NCBI RefSeq assembly: GCF_022539315.1
Contig: NC_066317.1
Location: forward strand, 70,787,190-70,851,189
DNA: 64,000 nucleotides
Source: Serinus canaria
Lineage: Eukaryota; Chordata; Aves; Passeriformes; Fringillidae
Reading direction: 5' to 3'
Part shown: one piece after another, positions 34,701 through 46,700 of the stretch
Position numbering within the stretch: the first letter of the stretch is position 1
Layout of the letters: each line of letters opens with the position of its first letter
Made by a program: the position numbers and the translations under genes
Notes under the pieces: generated by a model
Told to the model about the DNA's origin: nothing
Seen by the model: the letters and a program-made list of their open reading frames with translations, nothing else
Database searches by the model: none

Positions 34701-37700
34701 GGAACAAATGGACTCCATGATCCTGGAGGGCTTTCCCAACCTGAACAATTCCGCATTGCTGGTTCCACATTCCTGGAATTGGAGTAACCAACTCCCCAGT
34801 CCCTGGTTCTGTGGCTGGGTAAGCACTCAGTTAACAGAGCAGCAAGGAAGTCTCAGCAGCCCCTTGCACAGAAAGGAAGGGGAGCCCGGGGGATTATCCC
34901 TGATCCTCTTACCAGAGCGCTCGGTGGACAGGCTGCTGTGTCTGCTGGGGGACTTGGGCACCTCGGGCACGGTGCCCGCCAGGCTCAGGCTGGCAGAGGA
35001 GATGGTGCTGTCGGAACCCAGCGACGTGCTGGACTGCGTCAGCGACGACCTGCGCAGCTTGTTCTTCAGGAAGAAGCCCTTCAGCTTGGACTTCTTGCCC
35101 CCCAGCTCGAAGTCATCCTCCATGTCCAGGGCTGCCATGCTGCTGGGGATGATGGCAGAGGCCGACTCCAGGTCGTACTTCTTCTTGCCTGTCACCTTGT
35201 CCTTGAGCTTCCCGAAGGGCGAGCGCGCCTTGTCCTTCACGGACAGGTCGAACATGCTGGCGGTCAGGCTGTTCCGGGTGAACTGCAGGCTCACCAGGAT
35301 CTCACCACGCTCCTTCTCCTTCTTCCCAGCCTTGGAGTGCAGCTTGTGCCACCTGCAGCCACAGGGGAGACACAAGGGAAGGGCCCTCTGTCACCTCCCA
35401 GAGCCACAAACCAGCAGAACTTGGAGGAGAGAAGGCACCAGGGTTATCTAGCACGAGTTCCTCCAGGGAAAGGGAGAACTACCCAGGAGTCCCCATCCCT
35501 GGAGGTGTCCAAGGAATGCCTGGATGTGGCACTCAGTGCTTTGGGCATTGGGGATTTGACTCGGTGATCCAGGAGGGCTTTTCCAGCCTCAGTGATGCTG
35601 GGATTCTAAGCCAAGTGTCCCAGGTATCACCTAAACCCCAAGTCAGAGACACAAACACCACACAGAGAGGTGGCACACGGGACCTGACCCCTCCCTGGTG
35701 CACCTGGGAGGTGGCACACAGGACCTGACCCCTCTTTGGTGCACCTGGGAGGTGGCACACAGGACCTGACCCCTCCCTGGTGCACCTGGGAGGTGGCACA
35801 CGGGACCTGACCCCTCTTTGGTGCACCTGCAGCTCCATGTCCATCCCTGTCCCCACCCCACATGCTGCCCTTCTACTGAACAGCCTGGGAAACAGCAGCT
35901 CACTGAGGCCTCCAGCCAGCACTGGGATTCTGCAGGCAGAGCTGGGAGCTGTGTTTGGAAGGAGACAAAGGCACCAGCTGGAATGTCCCAGAGCCAGTGA
36001 CTCAGGGATCCTCTCAGCAGAGACTGACCCACAATGGCAAAGGAGCTCAGCAGCATCCATTCAATCAACTTCCTGCCAGACCTGCTGGGTCTCACTCCAA
36101 CAGAGACACTCAGGAGTGCCTGGAAGTGTCCTTGGATCAAGTGCTTTAAAGGGTGATGCCTCCCAGGAGTTCTTTGGGGCAGCAGCAGCAGCCGAGCAGC
36201 TCCAATCCCACCCAACACAAGCCCACCCTTCCCAGGCTGCTGATCTGGGGGCAGGTTCCAGAAGGAGCTATTGGCCATGCCCAGCACAAAGCTCCCACTG
36301 ATTCCAGAGGATTCCTGGGAATGCTTCCCACTGTCCCACCCCACACAAAACCCCTAACACACACTTTGCTCCAAAGCTGCCCATGGAAATGGGGGAACAC
36401 TGGAAAAGCCTCCAAACCACTCCCTGCACAAGGCAAAAGCACCCCCAGGCTCCCTTTAGGGGCTGGTGCTCCCTCAGGGAATGGCCTGGGAGCTGGCAGG
36501 GCACGGAGCAGCCCCTGGAATGGGATGGCAGAGGGGTCTGGACTCCTGCCAGAGGGGAGGAAGGGTGGCACTGGGGACACCAAAGCAAAGACACAGCCAG
36601 AGCCACCCCCTGGTTCTCCACTCCCACATTCCAAAGGGGCAGCACCAAACACAGGCCTCCAGGGAACTGTGCTTCCCTGATCTTTCCCAAAAATCACTTC
36701 ATCCCCACGGGATGCCCCATCTCTGCCAGTCCAGGCACCACTTCCCAGGGGTGCAGCAGGATGAGCAGGACCCCAGCACAGCCACGGCCCTGAGCCTGCC
36801 CAGATCCAAGTATTACATGAATTTCTGATTAAAATTCCCCTGAACAAGGCCCAAGGAAAGCTCCAGGCTCAGGACAGATCCTGTTTCTCCATCTTGTGCT
36901 TCCTGGGAGCAATGGGAGCCGAAGACACTTTTGACATGCGCTAACAATTTTCCAGAAAATAAAAATCCCAGGGGTGTCTTACATCCACCTGGAGGATGAA
37001 GTCACTGAGAAGAAAAAAAATAGGGAAGGAAAATGGGATGGGATGGGATAATGGGATGGGATGGGATAATGGAATGGGATAATGGGATGGGATAATGGGA
37101 TGGGATAATGGGATGGGATAATGGGATGGGATAATGGATGGGATGGGATGGGATGGGATGGGATGGGATGGGATGGGATGGGATGGGCTGGGATGGGCTG
37201 GGATGGGATGGGATGGGATGGGATGGGCTGGGATGGGCTGGGATGGGATGGGATGGGATGGGATGGGATGGGATGGGATGGGATGGGATGGGATGGGATG
37301 GGATGGGATGGGATGGGATGGGATGGGATGGGATGGGATGGGAGCAGCAGGTGCATCAGGAGAACACTTCCCAAAGGACTGGAGGGGAAGAGGCTGCCTG
37401 GAACATCCCCCAGTACATTCTCCACTTGAAGGAGGAGCTGGAAGCAGCTCAGGAGGGAAGGGCTGCAGCAGCCTGGCAGCTGGGGAGTGAGAGCCTGGGG
37501 GGCTGAGTCACTGCATGGGAAAGACAAAGAACTCCTGAAGGGAATTTGTGTGCCTTACATCATCCCATGGAAAAAACCAGGGAGGAACTGGGGAGATCAA
37601 CACAGGGAAAGGCAGGAGCTCCCCAGGAGTAGCTGGAACAGCCTGGGTGTGCCCCCAGCATCCCCCAGCCCCATGAGCGTCCAAGGGGATTCGGGGGCTG

Positions 37701-40700
37701 AGCCTGAGCTGCCCCAAACGCAGCTGTTCAAGGCAGAACCTCTGCTTCTGCTGGGACTCAGGAGCTATTTCTGGTTCCCAAGACCTCATCAGCAGTCGGG
37801 GCTACACCTCCAACAGGCACGGGGCTATTTTTAGGCTGAGCTCTCAGTTTGTGGCACAGGAGGAGGGTTTGGGAGGATCCAGCTGCTCCATGTGCTTGGC
37901 TTTTTTATGAATAGGAAACAGGAGGTACTAACTGCTGGGATGCAGCAGGACAGAGGGGTCAGGGAGGGAACAAGTCCCAGGCAGCAACTCACAAACTCCA
38001 GCTTTCCACCAGGAACCCCCTCCCACAGCCCAGGGTTTCCCAAATTCCTCCCAGGAGCTGTCCTGGGGGGATGCTGGGAGGGGTCTCTGGGCTGGGGCCA
38101 CCCAAGGTCACATCCTGGAGAGGAACACGATGTTTTCTATGGGATAGACAACCCACCTGGAAAACAAACATGAGATCCCTTTTCCAGGTCTGAAGGAGCA
38201 GAACTGGGTTACATCAGTCAGCTCTGGAGCAGGGGAGGGAGGGAGCTGCGCCAAGCACACCCAGCCCCAGGGATCCACCAGGATCTGCTTCCTGGGGGGG
38301 TTGGAGGCCACAGCTGGGATCCAGCCCCTCGCTGCACAGCACACCCAGGACAAGCCACTCACCTCCAGCCACCCGCTCAGGGGGACCCTCCCAAGGTTTG
38401 GAGGGGTCCCAGCCCCACACAGCCTTTGCAGGTTACAAAATTTCAGTTCAAATGCAATGAAACCCTGTCCCAGAGCCAGAGCTGGTGGGGAGCAGGAGCA
38501 GGATTGCTGCAGGTGAGGAGATGTGTCCCAGCCTGTGCTGCTTCCCCTGCTCCCTACAGCTGGAATGTACTTCCCAGAGGAGGAGATCTCCTGATCAGCA
38601 TCCTCTGCTCCCTGGAGAGCTGCTTCTTTTTGCTCCTTTTCCCCAGCTCCTGCCCCCTGCCCTGCCAGGTGATGTCCTGCTGACACACCGAGAGCTTGGG
38701 GACACTTCCAGGATGACACCTCCAGGGAATGGAGAGCCCAGGGACACCTCCAGGGTGACACCTCCATGGGACACCTGCAGGGTATCACACCCAGGCAGAG
38801 CAGCCCCAGCCAGATGGAAGGCACAAGTCACAGGCTGGGACATTCTCTTTGCTAACAAATGTGCCTTGTCCCTGTGACCCTGCAGAGAGCCAGCACTGCT
38901 GGGTGCATCCCCAGAGAGAGGCACCCCAGATCTGTCTGCCATGCAGGCAGGGCCTGGAGAGCAGCCTGGGGAGGCTGAGGGGAGGAAGCAGAGCAAACCC
39001 AGCCAGGAGAGCCTGGCAAGGGGAAGCTGCTGCAGGCTCTGGGGAGGCTCACAGGGAGCTGGGGGGCTCTGCAGCTCCTGCTCCTGGGCTGTCCCCCGGA
39101 TCAGGAGCAGCCCCGTGTGGCAGAGGCTCCCCAGCCCCCACGGTGGGGCTGTGCACACTCATCTAGGTCAGGCTGGTTAACGAGCACAGCCCAGCCCTCC
39201 CAGACACCCGAGAGTGGCTCTGCTCCTCCCTGCTCCCCCTGGGAGGAGAGGAGCAGCGCCAGGGGCAGCCTGGGGAGACAGCCCAGCTGCTTTTACATCT
39301 GCTGTTGCCAGGATCAGGGCAGGCACAGGGAGCGCACACAGAGCTCCCAAAACCACAGCTGTCCTTGTCCTGCAGCATACCAGGGTAGGCCAAGGGCAAA
39401 CAGGAGCACAGGAACGTGATTATGGGGGAAAGTGACCCCACAATGGATGAGAATGGCATGGATTTGCTCAGGACAAACACCTTCCCTTCTCCTCTGGGCT
39501 TCATCCTCCCCTGGGCAGCAGGGGACAGTCCAGGGAGGCACAGAGACACCCCTGGCCCATGAAACATTCATGGAGCTACACGGGGAATGCCTGGGCACTG
39601 CTCTCTCCCCACCAGTGAGAAACCTCTCGGGGTTTGGGAGCACTGGGCTGACCATGAGCAGGACATGGCATGAGCAGGACACAGCCAGCCCCCAGGATGC
39701 CATGAGCAGGACATGGCATGAGCAGGACACAGCCAGCCCCCAGGATGCCATGAGCAGGACACAGCCAGCCCCCAGGGTGGCATGAGCAGGACACAGGCAG
39801 CACACCTGGGATGGCATGAGCAGGACACAGCCAGCACACCAGGGATGGCATGAGCAGGACACAGCCAGCCCCCAGGGTGGCATGAGCAGGACACAGCCAG
39901 CCCCCAGGGTAGCATGAGCAGGACACAGCCAGCCCCCAGGGTGGCATGAGCAGGTTATTCCCTAGGAGGACAGGGGTTATCCCAGGGAGGATCACCTTTG
40001 CCCTCCGATGGCTCTGGCTGGAGTCCCCAGGATTCCCCTCCAAGCTCCAGCTCAGCTGCACCTCCTGTGCCCACCAGCCCTGCTCAGCACACCCTGGGCA
40101 CCAGGAGCTCCAGCTTCCCTCTCAGACTGGTCCCAGCAGGGAGTTCAAAGGAATTTTCTGGGGAAGGGAAGTCCCTTGGTGACCCCTGGGGTTCAGGGAT
40201 GCACCAGGGAAGGAGGCACAGCTGGAGCATTTCTGGAGCACTTCCACTTCAGGTGCTGCCCCAAAGGCTCCCAAAAGCACTGAGCACTGTCAGGGCAGGC
40301 CAGGTTCACCTTAAGCAGCAGAAATCCTCCTGCCCTGCCCAGCTCAGAGCTGCAGTCAGACACAGACACATCCCAGCCCAGAGCCAGAGGCTCTTCCCAG
40401 ACAGCTCCAGGCTGGCATTTCCTGCTGATTCATCCCTGCAGCAAGGTCAGCCTGGCTGGGCAGGAGAGCCCTGAGCCTTCAGTCAAGGATTGCTGCTACA
40501 GGGACAGAGCAGGGCAGGGCATGGAGAACCAATGCAGGGCAAACACTGAGGCCAGCCCCTCCTGGCACAGCCCCCTGAGAGCCCAGCACAGGGACACTTC
40601 CCTGCAGCTGAGGCAGCTGGGCTGGGAGGAAGCTCACCTAGCCGGGAGGGGAAGCACAGGGTGGAAAACAAGCCAGCCCCGGGGAATTCTGTGCTTTTCT

Positions 40701-43700
40701 GTCTGGCTCTGTGTTCCTGCCCCAGCTTCCCCTGCCAGTGCTGGGAAGCTTTTCTGCAGGGCTGGTTCCCGTGCTGGTTTTGGATGGCTGATGCTGCCAG
40801 GTGATCCCTGAGAGCTGCTGAAAGCACAGATGGAAAATAAACACAGGCTGGTTCCCGGAGGATGGAGCAGCCGAGGTGGGGAGTTCATCCCTCCAAATGC
40901 TCTTCCCAGCAGTGCTCACAAACAAGGCTGCAAGGAACCAAGCCCAGCTCCTCACACAGCCAGAGCCCAGCCCTGCTCCTCCAACGCAGAGCAGGAGCTG
41001 TGTGGAAGGGCAGGGAGCCCTGGGACACCAGAGAAAATCCCAGGTGAGAAAAATCCCAGCACGGACTGGCACTTGCCAAAGGGCTCATCCCAGCACTCAG
41101 AGGCCAGGAACAGAGGTGTTGTCACTCCAGTGGGAATCAGTGGCAGGAACAGCCTGAAAAGCAGGGAAAAGCCAGCCCTGCTGGCTGTGCCAGGGATGGG
41201 ACAAGGCCTGGCACAGTCAGAGGCAAGCAGGGGATGGCATGGAGGAGACAGCTTTGGGACCAGGACAGACACCAGGGATGGAAAAGAGCTCTGAGCTACC
41301 AGGATGGGGCTGGCATGGGAACACGGGCAGCAGCTTCATCCCAAATCACTTTATTTTTGGGATCTGAGGCTTTTCTCTAGCACAGGATGGACAGGTGGGA
41401 AGAAGAAGGAGGGAAGATTTCAGGAGCTGTAAAGCAGACTGGGGACAGCAAGAGCAAGAGTCAGAACGTGATCAGCCCAGCTGGATTCACCTGCTCACAC
41501 TCCACAGCACCCATGGTATATGTCCTCCCAGCTGCCTCCCAATAAACCACCCTCATGGGCACCCAGTGACCTGCCCAGACACCACAACCAAGGGGACAAG
41601 GTGACACTGGCAGTGCTGCTGATCCCTGCCCACGAGAACCCAGAGTTAAACCAACATGAGCCCTGAGCTGACTGTGAGACTGCAGAGCGCCAGGGGCTGC
41701 TGCACAGGCCCCATGGGAGCAGCTGCTCCTGGCAGCCCTCCAGGGCACAGGGGGCACAGGAGAAACACCCTCTGCTGAGAGTCCTTCCCACTTCAGGCTG
41801 GGAGAGGCACCACGGCAGGTGAACACACAGAACCAGCACCCAGAGGCTGGGGAACGCCTGTTCTCCAAAGGGACACCAATGACAGGGCAGGGACACCAAT
41901 GACAGGGAAGGGACACCAACCCCGGGGCAGGGACACCAACCCCAGGGCAGGGACACCAATGACAGGGATGGGACACTAGCCCTGGGGCAGGGACACCAAT
42001 GACAGGGAAGGGACATCAACCCCAGGACAGGGACACCAACGTCGGGGCAGGGACACTCCTAATGCCAGGGCAGGGACACCAGTGCCAGGGCAGGGACACC
42101 AGCTCCAGGGCAGGGACACCCCCAGTGCCAGGGCAGGGACACCAGTGCCAGGGCAGGGACACCCCCAGCCCCAGGGCAGGGACACCCCCAGTGCCAGGGC
42201 AGGGACACCAATGCCAGGGCAGGGACACCCCCAGCCCCAGGGCAGGGACAGCAGCCCCAGGGCAGGGACAGCAGCCCCAGGGCAGGGACAGCAGCCCCGT
42301 GGCTCCAGACAGCCTAAAGCACCAGCCAGAGCTGCTCTGGGAGCCGGTCACACAGGGATTGCTCATCCATCACAGCAGCCCCTGCTCTGGAGCGAATGAC
42401 ACACAAAGAAAGGGGAAAGGGCAGGAATCCTGAGCCCAGCAGCAGCTCCACTCCCTCATCCTGGCTGGGTTTGCCAGGGAAGAGCCCCCTGGGAATGCAG
42501 AGCTGGGGAGGAGCCCCCGGGCTGCTGCTCCAGGGATGGAGCTCCCAGAGCCCACGTCCCAGGCAGGCTCCTGATGGAGCAGGAGAATTCCAGGGCAGGT
42601 CTGAGCACACCTCAGCCAGGCACAGGCTCTGACAGGCCCCAGGCACACAGAGGGGCACAGCAGGGGCTCCAAGGCCATTGCCACCTGGCACTGGAGAGGA
42701 TGCCAGCTTTTCCTTGGGCTCCTCCAGGAACCACAAGGAGCATCCCCCAAAAGGAGGGGAGCAGAGCCCACCCTGCAGCCAGGCTCTGAGGGACAGGAGG
42801 GAGCAGGGAGGCTCCTGGAGCAGCACCAGCTGCCTCAGGCCTGCAGCTGTGCACCAACAGGACTGAGGGGTTTGCCCAGGTTTGTCCTGCAGGTTTTTCT
42901 GCAGCTGGAGGCAGTCAGGGCCCTGAAAAATCCACGTGACACAGTGAGAAGCCCGAGTCTGCAGCTTTTTGGGGCTGTAAGATGATGGAGGGTGATGGCC
43001 AGTGCTCTCAGCCACCAACACACCAATGTGCCAGATGAGCTAAGCTGGGAGCAGACCACTCAAATATCTTAAAAAATGAGAAAAGCAGAGTTTTCCTGCA
43101 GGAGAGCAGAGCAAGGGCTTTAAACTCCTTAAGCCAGCAATGGCAACTGGGTGAAAATGGGGTTAACTGGGCAGGTAGGAGCAAAATTACACCCAAAATT
43201 ACACCCTGTGGAGCACCTGGGGCCTCTGCCCTGGGCTCCCAGCTCGGGAAAAACACTTGCCTGGGGTCAGCTGGTCACCAAGGGTGTTATCCCAGTTCTG
43301 GTCACCATGGGTGTCACCCCACCCTGGTCACCATGGGTGTCACCCCACCCAGGTCCCCACAGATGCCATCCCAGCGCAGGCTGTCCCCCCTGCCCCCACA
43401 GCAGAGCATCCTGCCCCACTTTTGGCAGCAGCAGCCCCTCCTCCCCTGCAGCATTTCGACACTCCAGGGCGTTTCCTGCCTCAGAGCTGCATTTTCAGCC
43501 CGAACCATCCCAGCTCAGGGCATGCCAGGAGCTCCCTGGTGCTCCTGGCCCCCTCACAGACCCTCACCAGCCTTGCTGGCCCTCTCTTTGCCCTTGGATG
43601 CAAAGCTCCCATCCCAAACCCATCCCAGGGCAGCAGTTTCCTCCCCACCCCACTGCAAGGTCTCTCTCTCCCCTCAGCCTGAGGACAGCCGTGCCAAGGA

Positions 43701-46700
43701 CAGAGCTGCAGGGATCTGGCCTGGGCTCAGCTCCCCAGGGAGCAGAGAGAGCTCCAGCCTGGGTGTGACAGTCTCCCCTGGCACGAGGAGCCAAGGCCAG
43801 GCTGGGAATGGGAAGGAGCACCAGGTCCCAGGGAGATGGCTGCCACAGCCCCATTCCACTGCTAATGATCTCCTGATCTTCATTAAATGAGGGAGAGAGA
43901 CCCCACAGGCACAGCGTGGGCTGACACAACTCCAGAGGGGCTGGGGGAGGAGATGAGAGCGGGTCCATGCCAGGGGGAACACCAGGACAGTGCCAGGAAA
44001 GCATCTGCCACAGCAAGGAGGGGACAGGACGGGTCCAACCAGCCCAGAAAGGGACAAGTGCCTGGTGTGAGGCTCCTGGCAGGGATTTGGGACCTTCCTT
44101 GGCTCTGAGGGAGCCTCTCACCCCTGCAAGGTCCCAACACACTGAGCAGAGGGCAGCACCCATCACTGGGCAGGATGGGCCCTGTGCAGAGCCTCTGGGT
44201 CAGCCCTCTCCTTCCCAGCCTCCCTGCCCGTGCTGGGGCTCACACCTCCTTCTCTGCTCTCTCTGCCTCCATGGCATTCCCCCGGCCCAAGGAATTCCCT
44301 GTCCCCTTCCCCCAAGGAGCTCCTCCATCCCCAGATGGAGCAGGGAAGCCCTGGTGGCCCCAAGGACCTGGGCTGGCAAAGTTTGGCAGCCAAGGCAAGG
44401 CCCTGTGCTGGGGGAGAGGGAGGAGAGCCCCAGGCCCTGGCAGCCCCCCAGAGCCCCCCAGCAGCAGGTGCCCCACAGCTGGGCAGGAAGGGGAACCAGA
44501 AGAGGGAAGTGCAGCACAGAAGGGCTTTGGGGAAGTCAGAGCTGAGCTAATTCTGCAGAGGGAACAACTCCCCCAGACGAGTTCCCTGTCGGGAGCAAGT
44601 GCAAGTCACTGCAGGAAAAGCAGACCAGCAGTCCTGACTCCTGCTGCACCCACTGCCCCTCACACACAGATCCCCAACCCTGGGCTGTGAGCCCTGGAGC
44701 TCCCTGCCTGCACCTTCAACCTTTCCCCTGTCCCAGGGCTGGGAGATCTTTGGGACAGATGGCAAATGGAGATGGTTCTGCAGAGAGGGAGGGAGCAGGG
44801 AATGGCCACTGAGGGCTAGCTTTAGCCAGCCCAGGACACCTTGGACCTTAGCTGCTCCCTCCAACCATCAGCCTCGCCCTCACCCTGCAAATCAGGGTAT
44901 TTTGGGTTCCCAGGCAGGGAGATCCAGGGTCCAGCCCTGCAGGTGTTCCCAGACACCTCCTGTCCCCTCAGTGTCCCCTCCCTTGCTGCTCACCCAAGGG
45001 GTGCCACACCTGGGCCAAGGGAAATGTCTCCATATCCTCTGGAGAGGGACTGGGGACAAGGGCTGGAGGGACAGGGCACAGGGAATGGATCCCACTGCCA
45101 GAGGGCAGGACTGGGTGGGATACTGGGAACTGGGAATTGCTCCCTGGGAGGGTGGGGAGGGGCTGGGCTGGAATTCCCAGAGCATTCCCAGCTGTGGCTG
45201 CCCCTGGATCCCTGGCAGTGCCCAAGGCCAGGTTGGACACTGGGGCTTGGATCCACCTGGGACAGTGGGAGCTGTCCCTGCCATGGCAGGGGTGGCACTG
45301 GATGACTTTTACAGCCCCTTCCAACCCAAACCACTCCAGGATTCTCGGCTGATGGGCTGGGTGTGCAGGGGACAGTCCCTGGCTTGCTGCCACCCCACAG
45401 GATGAGCCCCACGGGGGACTCCAAGGGCATTTCCTGGATGTTGGGAAGCAGAAGCAACAGCTGACTTGTGAGTTCCCAAAAATCTCTCTTTTCCTGGGCT
45501 GGACTCTGGCTTTGCAGGGGCTGCAGCACAGCACAGGGAGCTGCAGGACCAGATCAGGGGAGGGAGGTGAGGACCAGGAGATCCTGCCCAGGGCTCTCTG
45601 GATGCACAAAGGCTCAATGCAAAGGGGGAAATGATGCTCAGAGCTTGCTCTGCCTTGCCAAGCCTGATCCCCAGAGCTGCCTGAGTGTGGGACAAACCCT
45701 GGGACTCCCAAAAAGGCTGTGAGAGCTCTCAGGCTGCTCTTGTGCAACTCCAGGAGTTGATTTTCCCCTGGCAAAGCACCGAAATGGCCCAGGCTGAGCA
45801 GCACGAGGCAGCTCGTAAACACCCCCGGCCCCCCTTCCCGGGGAAGACTCCAAGCCTGACGGAACATTTTCCAGCCAGCCGAAAACAAGGATAACAATTA
45901 TCACTGCTCAGTTCCTGTGCAATAAAAACCTGCAGGGAAATGAGAGCAAGGTCAGCACACGGACAAGGGATGCTTTGCTGGAGCAGGCTCCCCCTGCCCT
46001 GGCAGCAGGGCGAGGGCAGAGGCTCAGCCCCACAGCCCCGTTATCTCCCCAGCACAGCCCTGCCTGGGCCCGGCAGGGCCAGCCCCAGGGTGGGAGCCTC
46101 TGTTTGTTTTGCTCTTTCTAATCTGGGACTCAAAGTTTCCTCCTGAACAAAGTTGTTTCCAGACGTCAGAGCCGGCTGGGAGCTCCCAAAGATCCAGAAC
46201 CCCCTGAGCTCCCCACGATTCTTCTCCCACCCAGTTGGGCAAGCTCCAGCCCCTGGGATTCTCCTCCAAAAACCAGCGTGGCTCCTCCAGGCTGCAGAGG
46301 GGCACAGAGTGAGAGCTTCCCTCGTGTTTTCCATGCTCATTTCCATCCTTGGGGCCATGGGTGAAAATAGAGTTTTAAAAGCTCCTGCGATCCTGAATGC
46401 CTCAAGGGGAAGTGAATTTTCCTTATGCAAGCAAAGCTACAGGAAGGGAGGGAGACAGATGGCAAATGAGAGAATCATGGGCTGGAAAGGAACCTCAAAA
46501 CTCATCCTACTGCATCCCTTCCCCTGTCCCAGGCTGCTCCAGCCCCAATGTCCAGCCTGGCCTTGGGCACTGCCAGGATCCAGGGGCAGCCACGGCAAAT
46601 CTGGGAATTCCAGCCCAGCCCCTGCCCACCCTCCCAGACAGCAATTCCTTGCCCAGATCCCAGCCCAATCTTCCCTTTCCCAGTGGCAGCCATTCCCTGG

